Source: Macrolepiota albuminosa (Eukaryota; Basidiomycota; Agaricomycetes; Agaricales; Agaricaceae). From it: a DNA stretch of 64,000 bases. The notes under the pieces were generated by a model that was given only the letters and a program-made list of their open reading frames with translations, did no database searches and was not told where the DNA came from. Location: NCBI GenBank assembly GCA_027475525.1, contig JAMWFC010000051.1, positions 2,121,205 through 2,185,204 of the forward strand. The letters are read 5' to 3'. The position numbers and the translations under genes were made by a program. This document shows, in pieces, positions 35,069 through 47,226 of this stretch (within the stretch, counting starts at the first letter, position 1; each line of letters begins with the position of its first letter).

Positions 35069-35153
35069 GAAACCATTTTTTGGAGTGACAACTCAGAAGA
35101 CGCGTCGATCAGCAGCGGGATCTTGATCGTGAATTCACATGCGATGATGTCAT

Positions 35154-36747
35154 CTACTGTCCCTGCAGCTGCTCTTCCTTGACCCTCTCCGCCTCCTCCT
35201 TGGCCTCCCTTTCTTCTGCTTCGACCACTTCAATATCCAGAGGGAACGTCAGTATCGCCGCTATCCCCGTCAGTTGGTTCAGTTCTAGAGAATGATCAGG
35301 ACAATATATATCGAGAGATCGTTGCAAATTGACTCACGTTGACCAGATTCATGCATACTCGAAAATATCACTACTTCACCGCCCTTTTGCTGCACTGCCT
35401 CTACAACCTCTACGTATCGCTTTCGTGTTACAGGATCACTAGACCTAGTAGTTACGCGTCACTCAGAGCCATTAATTCCAAGATTTCCCGGGTTTACCTG
35501 AAGAGGTCATCTGAAATAAGCAAAGTTCCAATCGCGCCACGATCAGCTGCCAGGCAGACATGGTCTGGCCCATACCACGCCCTCATCTCGTCCGTGCCTA
35601 GCATTTTGAAGAACCTGATTGCGGGATTAGCATACTAAAAGTAGATTTCTAAAATGCCTACTTGTCCAGAACGATACCTTCCCGCGCGAACTTGGTCTCC
35701 TTCAATTGCGCAGTGACCTTTTTGATCTATCAGAATGTGAGATTCAAACCATTCGAGCAATCACGTACCTCGGGGCTTTTCAAGACCTCAACTAGGCTAT
35801 GTACATGCGGACTACTCACATGTACTTTGACCACCTTCTCCTTCAACGCCCGCTGCAAAGTCTTGTCGCCCCTTCTTCCTGCTTCTTCTAGTAGATACGT
35901 TAAGACTCCATCCCGCACCCATCCTGGACTTGCTATCACAATCGCGCGCAACCCGGCATTACTATAAGGAATATGGCGAATAAAAGATTCGTATAACATT
36001 GCATAGAACTTTGCCATTCCTTTTTCATGCTGTGACGCTCCCGACGCCGCGGATTTCCTAGGAATCGAGACGGTAATTCTATTCGCGACAAGCGTCATAT
36101 GTTGGGACAACAGGCAAAAAGCCGCAGTGCCCTCTCCGCAAACGACCGCGCCTACTTCTGCCCCTCGTCCAGGAATGACAGACTCTTCAACGCGAGCTAT
36201 TGCCACGCTATCCCAGCCATCCAATTTTTCAATCCGCACATCACGATTCGCTTCAATGTCCAGAGTATGATATGCGCCGAGTTTCACGTGGTTATTTTCA
36301 GAAGTGACACGGCCAGCTATGTGTAGCGCAGCCGATGTAGGAGGTGCAGATGACCCGTGTTGCTCTGTAGAGGAAGGATCTACAGCAGAAGAGGAAGGTG
36401 CTGCCGATGACGAGAAATCAACCCGGCCAACTTGAATAGTAAGATTTAAGCGGACGCGGTGGGACTCCGTTGATCCCGTTGATGACACATTCTGTACACG
36501 TCTTTCCTTGTGATGAATACCGTTCATACAAGTCTAGATGGTGATCTACTTACCGGACAGCAGGTGCACGGACAGAGTCGCCCACTTGAATAAGATTGTA
36601 TAGATGCCACATGTCTTCATCGTCCTCTGGTCGTAAGGTGACATGCCCCTATAGAAACTATCAGGGATCGAGTCGATGTACTCGATGAAAGCAGAGAAAA
36701 AGTCATACAACACCATATTTGTCAATATGTCTGTTGACGAGCTTCAT
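35154..36747 (-). CDS. DOM34: Dom34/pelota ribosome rescue factor
   Basis: eRF1-like protein that, with Hbs1, dissociates ribosomes stalled on mRNA (no-go and non-stop decay). It begins [12 protein letters not shown], then [40 protein letters not shown], and the long exon (about 35795-36510) with [40 protein letters not shown] and [14 protein letters not shown]. The C-terminal exons read [20 protein letters not shown] and [18 protein letters not shown] and end in an acidic-basic helix with the stop at 35154-35156. It lacks the GGQ of eRF1, as expected for pelota. A Ser/Pro insert ([15 protein letters not shown]) in the N-terminal domain is unusual. A relic of its second exon lies 390 bases upstream of the start. 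Confidence 0.94.
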
Positions 36748-37129
36748 CTATGCGAGATGGTGTAGTGGACCGCGCTATCACCCAGCAGAATTTGTTGGAA
36801 GCACGTGGTCAGCACGTGGTCCTGGAGAACGAGACTGATGACCGTTCGGAACATTTGGAGGGATGTATTGGTACAAATACAGTAAACTCAACGCGAGGGC
36901 CTCCAACCGAATTCTTCCCTAATTCTATGTCGTATCGCACTAGGTCCCCTCTTTTCGAAGCGTTCGGTATCTTGCCCGATCAAAAATTCCTTCCCAGATC
37001 TTTCGTTACAAGTGAGGACACTCATTCGACGTCCGATACGGCAGAATTCTGTTAACCGCCGAATCGTCGACCAATACATTTCATACACGCCTTAAATTGT
37101 GAATTACATAGTATGAAGATTATTAGTAA

Positions 37130-37200
37130 AAGATCTAGGTTGAATGAGATTGTAGAAATGCCACATATCTTCATCGATGCTGATAGAAACAATATACAAT
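37130..37200 (-). pseudogene. Relic of a DOM34 5' exon
   Basis: About 60 bases around 37138-37197 resemble DOM34 DNA at about 36598-36665. On the minus strand both encode DEDMWHxYNLIQ, and the similarity continues a few bases into the flanking non-coding side (ATAGAAAC). The fragment has no neighbouring exons in frame, so it is a decayed local duplicate. Confidence 0.65.
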
Positions 37201-37360
37201 CTTGACGCACTCAGAGAAATCAGACTGAGAAGAAATTGTATAGCGTTGGTCAGTTGATGCGCGGAGATGATCAAGGTTTTGATCACATTTTAATCGTCAT
37301 TTCTCCATCTCCCGCCTTCCACCTCCGAGAGTTAGCGGCTTCCTCCTCTCATTCCGTACC

Positions 37361-38346
37361 ATGGACAGGTGAAATGTGATCTCATCATGAACGAAACAAA
37401 TTGATAATCATCTGCAGCAACCCAAAAATCGCGTCCTTAGCTTCTCGCATAGTTGATTCCAACCGACCAGACCATTCCAAAAAAAATTCAGATGAAGAAG
37501 ATGACACCGACCGCCTCTTCGCTGAACTCGAGGAAGAAATTGAAAATGACAGCGATATAACAATGCGAGAACAGGGCCTCGATGTACTCAGAAGAGAGTG
37601 AGGTGCTTTCCTGCCCTTCTACGTTCAACTATCTGATCACTAACTGCGCTGAAGAATGGAACGGATGCAGGAGATGCAGAAGAATCATCATGGAGACTAT
37701 ACAGAAATCACAGATGAGAAAGAGGTTGTACGTGTTAGTGCGTAAGTGTCTTTGCCACTGACTCTAGGGACACATTGATTTACTTGGGTTGAAAACGGCA
37801 GGCATGAACCGCGATGTGTGGTACATTTCTATCATACAAATTTCAAGAGATGCGAAATAATGGACAAGCACCTCGCAGTATGTTTACCAAATTGGTCACT
37901 TGAATCTTTTTCTCTCACTTTAGGCCTTAGTTACTGGCGAAGAAGTACTTTTCAACGCGTTTCTTCCGCGTCTTTGTGGAGAACGTACCATGGCTCGTGG
38001 AACGGTTAGGCATCAAGGTTCTTCCCTGCGTGATATGTTTTGTAGATGGAACATCCAAGGAACGGTGTGTAAACTGTTCTGTAATCTTAACCATTTCTCA
38101 GTAGTCCAGGTTGATCGGCTTTGAGCAGCTCGGAAACACTGATAAATTCGATACAGCCATTCTAGAATTGCGCTTGTCAATGTGCGGTACGCGTCTGCCT
38201 AGCGTCTCTGCTCCGATAGCTGAATACATGTATTTGCAGGGGTGATACAAAAAACGGGCAATCAATTCAGTATGGACCCAGTTTACAAAGTGGTAACGTC
38301 TCGGAAAGATGAAAACGATGACGAAGTGTTCGATCTCGACGATTAA
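37361..38346 (+). CDS. PLP1: Plp1/TXNDC9 phosducin-like thioredoxin-fold protein
   Basis: Cofactor of the CCT chaperonin in tubulin and actin folding. A tiny first exon (ATG GAC AG at 37361) splices with GTGAAA...CTGCAG to NPKIASLASRIVD. An acidic coiled stretch follows (DRLFAELEEEIEND, MREQGLDVLRREMERMQ). The thioredoxin-like domain has VVHFYHTNFKRCEIMDKHLA, then FFRVFVENVPWLVERLGIKV and LPCVICFVDGTSKERLIGFE, and ends QLGNTDKFDTAILELRL. No CxxC redox pair is present, as is normal for this family. The start and stop (38344-38346) give a length close to the usual 210-230 residues. It is divergent from DOM34 and ends 47 bases from the convergent glutaminase-like gene. Confidence 0.9.
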
Positions 38347-38393
38347 CGGATTCTTGCACTTGTTTATCTACACAAACGCGCAATGTTGTGACT

Positions 38394-41300
38394 TCATGTA
38401 CCATATACAATGCGGAAAATTGATGCTTTCAAAAGAAAAATCACGAAAATTGCACCGTTCACAAAACCAGCTGTAACATAGTCAGTATCTGAGGCATCGT
38501 GAAAGATTGATTTGTAACTGACCAGAGCTGTGTCAGAAACGTGGACCAACAGAATCAACATCAAATTCGAACTTTCAAAGGGTTTATGTCTCCTACCTAG
38601 ATGGCCGCCCACGGCGGGGCGGGCACAGAAATTCCCAGCGGCACCATTGCTCGCATCGTACAAATCACAAAATGGCTGGTCACTGAGACCTGCCGCTGCA
38701 TATTTCTTGACGGACGCGATAAACAAATCTCGTGTCGCGATATCAGTGACAGTTCCTGCAGTCAAAATTTGCCAATCTACAGCATGAAAGATATGAGTCA
38801 TGCCATCTTTTAATTACAACGAATGACAGTTCCTGCAGTCAAAATTTGCCAATCTACAGCATGAAAGATATGAGTCATGCCATCTTTTAATTACAACGAA
38901 ATCTACCTGTTTTGGTTTCCGCGACACTACCATCGTAATCGTAACAAAAACGGTTGAGGCTTTGATTTTACGCACCGAGAGTCCAGAGGAACTCCGAAAG
39001 AAACTTGATGAAAGCATTATCCGTAAGTTCTCCGTGGTGTCAGCAGCAGAACTTACGTGCGACTGTCTTGTACCATGCCGTCTCTGATGCATCAAGGTGT
39101 CAGATGACTCAAGACCTGTAGAGCATGTCGACAGATTACTCACGCATTTGGTAGACAGACTCGGGGAAAAGGTTGAGTTTTAAGAGTTTATCTGCGTAGA
39201 GGTTATATGTCAGACCCCAACTGGTGAAAAGTTCAGAAAGACTTCTAATCAATAAGGAAGCGGTCACACCTGGAAGGGTTGCCATACTAGTGAACAAAGA
39301 GTAATCGTGGCTTTTGAAATAAAGATGTCAATGATCCACTTACGTTCAGAGTGAGATGCTGCCCAGTCGTTGAGTTCGACAGAACTTGCCAATGATCCAC
39401 GTATCTCGCGGCTATCTCCTACGATGGTCCAGATTGAGATTAACGAAATACAAACTATGATGAAATGACCCAACCGAGTATAACGAGCTCTTGTTTCCAT
39501 TGCCGAGGATATCTGCAATCGACGACATTGCCTTGATCCCAATTATACCTTTGACGGCGAGATTAGTCTGGTTAGGGAGATTCCCTGGGAGATAGTCATC
39601 TTGAGTGACTTGGTAACCGGGAATAAGGGATCCGTCAATCAGTATTGGCATCCACTGGTCGAATAGCGCGCCCTGTCATGCCAGGGTTAACTTGCTGATG
39701 TTTTTGATCCGTCAATCAGTATTGGCATCCACTGGTCGAATAGCGCGCCCTGTCATGCCAGGGTTAACTTGCTGATGTTTTTAAAGGAAATAGATCCTAT
39801 TACATATTTCCTAAGCTGAGTGTCATCATTGTGCTTCTGGGCGTAACTCAAGACCATGATAAGCATATTTGCAGTCTCTGGATGCTCATGAATGTAAAAT
39901 CTCGTAATGGTGTAAACAACGCACCCTCAAGTCTCAGGGATTCGTCTTGTACGTCATTGTGTTCCGTGGAATTAGCATAGTTGTCACCTAGGAGGTTAAT
40001 CGGGATATTTAGCCTATACCTGGTAAGCGGATCCGTACGAACCGATATTCTGCACAGACCAGCCTTTCGGTTGAAGTGCATCGGCTTGATACCTAAGTAT
40101 CCCTTCAAGGAGGTATTTTCCGAGAGTGGGATTTAAGTATAAAAATACCGGCCACATTTCGTAGATGGTATGGACAGTGTTCACACCCTTAACAACATTA
40201 GTTGTGGAGCTCGTCAAGTTCACAGAACAAGTGGTCGACTGACCCCGCTCCTTGAGATATCTGGCAGGCTTACTAGTAAATCGGCACAACAGTGAATTGG
40301 GCAACGAACCTTTCATAAAAACAAGCACATCGGAAGTGTTCCATGAGCCATCATTGCATTTTGAAATGGTGATTTCCGTGGCGCCAATAGCTTGCCTGAG
40401 TGAAAGCGCGACAATGGCGGCGTAGTCTGCAGAGATCTTCTTCGCATCATGTTCCACACGAGCATCAAGTAACGTAGCCTTGGACAAAGCATTGTCATAG
40501 TCATGGAGGAAAAATGAAACCTTGAACAATATTTGTGAGGCACCGCAATGGTCTGAAAAAATGAAGTCTTCGCTAACCACATCTAAAATAGCCGAGAAAC
40601 GGCTCCAGAAGTAAAGGCTACGAAACTGAACTCTCCCTCCTGGCGCAGTATATCTGATTACTGGATCACGGACGTGGCCAATAGAGAAAACGACAGGGAC
40701 GGTGGGACCAGATATCTCGCCAAGATCATGCGCCAACGCAAAGACAGGCCAACCATCTTGAATAGGTCTGAAAGCCGTATCTACAGAGTTTAGAAGACCG
40801 TCATGATTGAGGAATTGGATCCTAACGTCGTCGTGCGAGCCAGATTGGAAAGTTGTATTGGCAGTCTAGAACAGCAGTATTACCATCAGAAAGTCGTCAA
40901 GTCGAATAGTTGAGCTTACATTTGACGTCGAATAGAAAACGGCGCCATCTGATTTTGTGTAATATCCACAGTGGAAATTTTCAATGAAATTTTTACATTT
41001 GACGTCGAATAGAAAACGGCGCCATCTGATTTTGTGTAATATCCACAGTGGAAATTTTCAATGAAATTTCAAAGCCAAGAAGATCTTGGACTTACATTCA
41101 GCATGGTCGTCAACCTCCGAAAATGGCGAGGGAGACTGTAGTTGGATTTGGTGCGTCACAGTATCAGTGGTGGCCCAAGTTGTCCAGTTCACCACTTTGG
41201 CATCATCACCTGAGGTCCATTCTGCAGTAATGTCTGAGTATATCTGAATAGCGTGCGAACGTCCATCTGTAGGGATTACGGAGACCGCCATATATGAAAA

Positions 41301-41958
41301 TGGCATGGATTGTCTGACAAGATCTGTGGCCTGCCAATAGAATTATATGGTCAATGTAGAAAGTGTTCAAAGCTCTCCATATGAACCTCCGCACCTCGAT
41401 TGGGCTCAAAAATGACACTTTGACATCGACAGGACCAGCAGACAAGACAAAAATACTCTGAGTAGTCGTGAACTTCCAAGGTCAGGAACCTCGATATTAG
41501 TCAGTTCGTTTCGCGCATTCATACTAATACCTACTTCAGAGCTCTTTTGTATTGCCTTCAAGGGTGTTTCCCCTCCTATATGAGGAGCTCCCAAAAAGTT
41601 GTACGCTGTGCCATCGACTTTGACAAAACCAGACCATCCAGCCAGCTGAAAACGTTTGATACTAGGATGTCATTGAGGTATCCAAAAGGCACTCACAGAA
41701 CCTCGCGTCCAAAATGATGGCCAAACGGAGTTCAAGGCGGTTCCTGTTGAGATCAGCCAAGGAGTAGCTTTAAAACAAGGCCCTCTGACCATTTCCTTGA
41801 GGTAGCCATGCAGAGAAGTAAGGTGAACGTACAGCAAGAGGATAAGAAGGGGGATTAAAGGGAGTTGTTGTCCAATTAAGCGTACCCCGAGCTGCAGAAG
41901 AGAGGACAAGCAAAAAGCAAATCGACAACATTGAAATGGGACTGGGTACCATAGTCAA
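38394..41958 (-). CDS. Secreted glutaminase A-like protein, copy A
   Basis: Fungal GtaA-type protein (DUF5127, DUF4965 and DUF1793 architecture), assigned as extracellular glutaminase from Aspergillus work. The N-terminus MLSICFLLVLSSAARG is a signal peptide. It continues LNWTTTPFNPPSYPLAVRSP, YFSAWLPQG and ALNSVWPSFWTRGS. Later come FSYMAVSVIPTDGRSHAIQI and SDITAEWTSGDD, GPTVPVVFSIGHVRDPVIRY, KISADYAAIVALSLRQAIGA and NQTNLAVKGIIGIKAM. The C-terminal part has RDLFIASVKKYAAAGLSDQP and ARPAVGGHLA. After the last intron a hydrophobic tail (VNGAIFVIFLLKASIF) is odd for a secreted enzyme. Three 77-base duplications (38747, 39629, 40916) disturb exons. A close paralogue follows upstream. Confidence 0.82.
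38747..38900. repeat. Exact 77-bp tandem duplication 20
   Basis: Copies at 38747-38823 and 38824-38900 are identical. They lie near the 3' end of glutaminase-like copy A, covering exon (VDWQILTAGTVT) and intron. Confidence 0.97.
39629..39782. repeat. Exact 77-bp tandem duplication 21
   Basis: Copies at 39629-39705 and 39706-39782 are identical. They lie in glutaminase-like copy A at the end of the exon beginning near GALFDQWMPILIDGS. Confidence 0.97.
40916..41069. repeat. Exact 77-bp tandem duplication 22
   Basis: Copies at 40916-40992 and 40993-41069 are identical. They lie in glutaminase-like copy A over a short exon (GAVFYSTSNV) and its introns. Confidence 0.97.
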
Positions 41959-42727
41959 CTGTCCGTCATCTCACCATAGCGTCTTTTATATGTTATGCTC
42001 CGTCTCTGACGCCCTTCTACAGCGAATCGGAAGTAAAGGACAAGGTTAAGGTGACCCAGAATATCTGTCACCAAGTATGGAAACGTAAAGGAAGAAAAGG
42101 TTTTCTGATGTGGCACCAAGAAATTAGAATTGAAGAATAGGTTGAACGAGTGTCGGTGCAAACGCGGTTCTATCACAGTTTTGTAAATTCTTTTTTTCGG
42201 AAATAATGGTCGCAATGCAGTTGATCCTGGCCAGTTTATGGTCAATGTATGATATCCAAGCTTTAATCTTGTGAGGATCAATGAAATTCTGCTAGGACTG
42301 GCATGCAGTAAGGAATATGTACCCGGAGTTCGAAGATCGCCGTAATTGAGTTATCGCCACTAAACATTCATACTGTCTCCTGTAAACCCGGAGTACCCTT
42401 CATGAATCGTCACGCACCCATCTACTCGGACGAAAAGGATACTACTATAACTATAATTTACGTACTAATAATTACCTATGTTAATTATGAAAAAGAGACT
42501 ATGGACAGCATCTCTTCAATGGAAATTCACACTCCGCTTTGCCGTGGAATCGGCAAGCGTGACCACGCCTTGAACATCCTCGACGAGGGGATTCGACAAC
42601 TAGACCATATCTCAACTCACAACAAGTTTGAATCCCATTTGGTAGTATACATTGACTCTCCTGCCAAGTTTATAGTGCCAAAAATGGACTATTCTCAAGG
42701 AATTTTTTTTTCCTACTGAAGGGGTAA

Positions 42728-42881
42728 CTACAGTTTGAAACGTTTTGTGAATTTGCGACCTGCAACAACCGGTTTACGTCTGAAACAGTTACCAACGTAC
42801 CTTGCTACAGTTTGAAACGTTTTGTGAATTTGCGACCTGCAACAACCGGTTTACGTCTGAAACAGTTACCAACGTACCTTG
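42728..42881. repeat. Exact 77-bp tandem duplication 23
   Basis: Copies at 42728-42804 and 42805-42881 are identical; in the spacer between the glutaminase-like genes. Confidence 0.97.
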
Positions 42882-43046
42882 TACCAAAGTAACAATTGAA
42901 TAGGCTAGTATAGATATAATCACACCAAGTGTCAAAGCCAAAGATATTGACAATCTCTTTTTATCCATGGTTTTAGAATTTGTTGTAACACGATAGTGAG
43001 ACCACAAGTCGATGGCATTGTCAGACCATAGTGATGTCAAAGGCGC

Positions 43047-43200
43047 GGGAGAAGACAAAAGACCACGCCAAAATGACACAGGAAGAGAGACCGTGCCTTG
43101 GTTCCGATGGCGAAAGTTAGTATGGGAGAAGACAAAAGACCACGCCAAAATGACACAGGAAGAGAGACCGTGCCTTGGTTCCGATGGCGAAAGTTAGTAT
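43047..43200. repeat. Exact 77-bp tandem duplication 24
   Basis: Copies at 43047-43123 and 43124-43200 are identical; same spacer, just past the possible 3' end of copy B. Confidence 0.97.
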
Positions 43201-43278
43201 TGGAGGCGTTATACACCAGACACTTAGGAGACTTCAACATTACCACAGGGCGAAGATTTTTAAGAATGTGAGGGTACA

Positions 43279-46200
43279 TCAACCCAATACAGATGCAATA
43301 ATTATATTCGCATTAGGTATGCGGAGCCTTGACTCTGTGGTCAACCAACTAGCGTTCATGAGAGACTGAGAGTATTCAATACCATCGCTCAAAGAGCGAG
43401 CTACCAAGGTTGACATCAGATCGCGAGAAGAATGAAGGCACAATTCACTGACCAAAGCTAATTATCGAAGGTCATCAAAATAGGGGTAAAAAGAGTGCAC
43501 CTGAGAATGAAGACGCACCTAGATGGCCACCGACGACCGGGCGGGCGCGGAAGCCCTCGGGCTGACCATTAGTAGTCTCATACCAATCTCCAAATGGCTG
43601 AGAGCTGAGTCCATCTGCTGCATATTTCTTCACTGAGCCGATGAATAGGTCACGGGCTGCGGTGTCTGTGACGATAGCCGCAGTCCACGTTTGCCAATCT
43701 ACGAAGGGATTAAGGGTTAGGACCGAGGTATGGTAGGCACATGCGTATGTGAGTACCTGTCTTCGTATATGTATGGCTATAGAAATCCGGTCAAACTCCA
43801 ATAACTCAAAGAACAATTCTAGTTTACGAACCGAGTGTCTAACGGGACGCCAAAGGGTTCTGGGAATTTTTTCAACCAAATGGAAACGCAATGGGGTACA
43901 GAATCTTACGTGAAACTGTCTTATACCAGGCCGTTTCTTGCCGAGAGAAAGACGTCAGAGATGGCGACAGGAGCTGAACTGACTTGACTGACGCAGAGTG
44001 TAGATAGATTCAGGGAACAAATCTAACTTCAGCAGTTTGTCACCATAAAGATTGTAGGTCAAACCCCAACTAATTGAGGCTCAGACCGTGTTCGACAACC
44101 GCAATAGAGGTACATGCCTGGCGGAGTCACCATACTTTTCAGGATAGAATCTTCAGAACAGGGATGATATTGTGAGTTGTTCATGCAAACTTACACTCAG
44201 GGTAAGGTGTTGTCCCGTAGACGACATTGCGAATGTTTGCCATTGCGTCACATAGTCGGCAGCAATTGACTACCCATCTGTGTGAAGATGGTGAACAGGT
44301 GGAAGAAAAAGGTCTCACTGAATAATTGGAGCTTTGCGCGGTGTTACCGAGGATGGTATAAATCTCCGACATGGCTTTGATGCCAATTATCCCTTTTACT
44401 GCAAGATTAGTTTGATTAGCCAAGTGACCAGCGAAGTCGTCAGTGCTAAGTTGATTCGCCGGTATGAGTGAATCTGTGATCAAGAACTGAGTCCACTGGT
44501 CGAGGAGTGCAGTCTGACAAAAGATCAGTCCCTCCAAAAAAGACCTTAGATGACGACCGTTTCACATATTTAGTGAGTTGAGAATTATCACCGGTCTTTT
44601 GAGCATAACTTAGTGACATGATGAGCATGTTGCCACTCTCTTCAAACAACGAATGAGAGGATATTCTCCGCGATTCGCGAAAGTAAACTACCTTCGACGG
44701 GCATGGCCTCGTCATTCCCGTCATTATGTCCAAGTGCTCTGGGATAGCTGGAACCTACAGGGAACCGACAAAAACGTTGATCATTAACTCGTGCACTACG
44801 TTTTACAGGCTCACCCAGATCATGTACACTCCATTTGTTGGGATAAAGTCCACTGGCTTGATACCTGAAAAGTCCTTCTAGTAGATACTTTCCGAGGACT
44901 GGGTTCAAGTACAGCAGGACTGGCCATGTCGGAAATATCACGTCCACAGTATTCATGTTCTGGCGACCCTTAAAATACCATTGGCAGGCTTCTGGTGACG
45001 TGTACTTACTCCGTCACTTGAAATTTCTGTGATGACAGATGAGATTATCTATGCCGATAGGTTCAAAATAGGATGGACACCTTTCAAAAACATAAGAATA
45101 TCATCTGTGTTCCATGTGCCATCATTATTCTGTGTAATTGTGATTTCTGTGGCACCTAGAGCCTGCCGGATAGAGAGTGCTACTATGGCAGCATAATCTG
45201 CGGAAATTTCGCCTGCGTCGCTGTTGACTCGGGAATCAAGTGATTTGGCCCTGGAGAGAGCTGCACAGCATAATCTGCGGAAATTTCGCCTGCGTCGCTG
45301 TTGACTCGGGAATCAAGTGATTTGGCCCTGGAGAGAGCTGCACTATAATCGCCCAGAAAAGACGCTATCTTTTCGCACTGTCAATGAAATATTTCCAAGT
45401 CAATAAGGAATGGCGTACTAGGGCAGATACAGTGCTAAATTCACTCCAGAAGTATATGCTCCTATTTTGGGTACCTCCCGGTACAACATACTCAATCGCA
45501 GGATCGCGAACATGTCCAACGGAGAATACCACGGGAGCAGTCATTCCAGTAACCGAACCAAGATTCTTTGCAAGTCCAAATACGGCCAGTCATCTTCAAT
45601 TGGTCGGAAAGTCGTATCCCGAGTGTTAAGAAGTTGACCTTCGTTGATAAATTGTGCGCGTACGGTGACGTCTGCGCCAGTTTGATATGTGGTACTGATG
45701 GTCTAGTAACGAATATCTTGTAAGAAATTATATGAGCAAATTTATCAACGCAATCGCACGTTTAGCGTGGAGTAGAAAGCAGATCCATCTATGTCATATC
45801 ATTTATTGGTCAATGAAATACGCATAGCTTAGAATAAGACTAACATTGTGTGTGGTCATTGAATTCCGAAAAGACGGATGGAGATTGCAGCTGGACTTGA
45901 TGGGTAATGACGTTGCTTGTGACTGAAGTTGACCAATTTGCAACGAGGGAATTATCACCGGAAACCCATTCTGCACTTATGTCAGAGTAAATTTGCACAG
46001 AATGAGCAGCACCATCAGTTGATGCTGCAGATACTGCCATATATGCGAATGGTGTAGATTGCTTGACGAGATCCGTAGTCTGATTTAGCACAATAGTCAG
46101 CATCTCGCCTCGTGTGTATCATAATCACTCTACCTCGACTGGGCTTAAAAAAGTCACAGTAATGTCAACGGGTCCAGCGGAAAGAACGAAGATGCTTTGA

Positions 46201-46700
46201 GTAGCAGTAAACTATAATTTGTTATAAAGTTTGAACCTGACGCCTAGACGTCACACGGACCTGGAGACTCTTCTGCGTGGCTTTGGTGAAAGTCGCCCCT
46301 GGAACATTGGGAGTACCCAAAAAGCAATAGGCCGTTCCATCAACCTTGACAAACCCAGCCCAACCAAGTATCTGATAATACATGATATGTTTGAGGACTC
46401 CGCGTGATATTACCTCGCAGTTTACTTACCTGACCCGTCCAGAAGGTTGGCCAGACATCATTCAGCGCAGCACCTGGGAAAATAATTGAGCTGTGGTCAG
46501 ATAACAGAGATTTAATCGATACCCGCTCCCTGGGATAGCCAGGCTGATAGGTATGGCGTGCGAACAGCTAGAGGTACTGAGGCCGGATTGAAGGGAGTCG
46601 CAGTCCACGTCACGGCTTGTGCAGCTGCCAAAAAAATCAAAAGAGTAAAGATGTGGAGTGTTGGGAGGAGCATCGTGCTTCGTCGGAATACATTCTTCAC
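43279..46700 (-). CDS. Secreted glutaminase A-like protein, copy B
   Basis: Tandem paralogue of copy A with the same domain order. The signal peptide MLLPTLHIFTLLIFLAAAQA leads to VTWTATPFNPASVPLAVRTP and YLSAWLSQGAG. Then come VKVDGTAYCFLGTPNVPG, FAYMAVSAASTDGAAHSVQI and SDISAEWVSGDN, NQTNLAVKGIIGIKAMSEIY, and RDLFIGSVKKYAADGLSSQP with RARPVVGGHLA at the end. After the last probable intron the frame continues to 43279, but the true end is uncertain because members usually stop soon after GGHFAL. A 77-base duplication at 45189 breaks one exon. The start may be 46700 or the Met at 46673. Both copies face the chitinase gene. Which substrates these proteins act on cannot be read from sequence. 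Confidence 0.8.
45189..45342. repeat. Exact 77-bp tandem duplication 25
   Basis: Copies at 45189-45265 and 45266-45342 are identical. They lie inside an exon of glutaminase-like copy B (AKSLDSRVNSDAGEISADYA). Confidence 0.97.
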
Positions 46701-47226
46701 GGAATTCTCTTATATTCGCAACGGCATGAAGTGGAATCAATAGATCAGCGCCTTCTGAGGCGTGATATACGGTTGCATGGGTGAGGGATCATGGGATAAC
46801 AAGAAGTTTAGTGAGCGAAACCTGTATATTACACCTCAAAATATTCAACTCCGTGAAAGAAGTAAAAAATGGGATGCAACCGAGATCTGGGACAAATTGT
46901 CGACCATATACGGCCATTAATTCACTTGGTGAACGACAATATACACGAGAATTCAGCAAGAATGGTTCGCGTGAGAAGTTTGTGGAAGAACTCGTTCTTC
47001 TTGACAAAGAAAAAAAAATGCGTCCGAGAGCATATGACTTGGCTCGGTTATTAACAGCGAGCTATATCCTCTGCGAAACCCCTTTTTTGGTCATCCGACC
47101 CGTCTACCATGTGCGAGCGGCTGACTTTACGCTGGCAGAAGAGCCATCCGAAAGTCGACTCCTCTTTATTCCTTTTACCCATACACCCTGGCGGTTTACC
47201 TCTTCTCCCTGATTTCTCTATATTCG
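46701..47226. promoter_or_regulatory. Divergent promoter of glutaminase-like copy B and chitinase
   Basis: About 525 bases between the two secreted-protein genes. An open frame crosses it (46781-47212) but lacks protein features. No specific operator can be named. Confidence 0.35.

Larger units (their letters stand above)
41959..43278. other. Spacer between the two glutaminase-like genes
   Basis: About 1.3 kb with two 77-base duplications. On the minus strand a frame starting at 42968 (MDKKRLSISLALTLGVIISI...) encodes one clear transmembrane helix after a basic start, but it runs into the duplication and has no recognised family. A plus-strand frame at 42402-42719 has no family features. Neither is called as a gene with confidence. 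Confidence 0.4.

Noticed and set aside
36750..37055. 101-codon plus-strand ORF starting two bases from the DOM34 start
   Set aside because: A start that close to the divergent DOM34 ATG leaves no room for a promoter, and the product has no recognised motif.
46781..47212. 143-codon plus-strand ORF before the chitinase
   Set aside because: It lies in the divergent promoter, ends 14 bases before the chitinase start, and lacks domain features.
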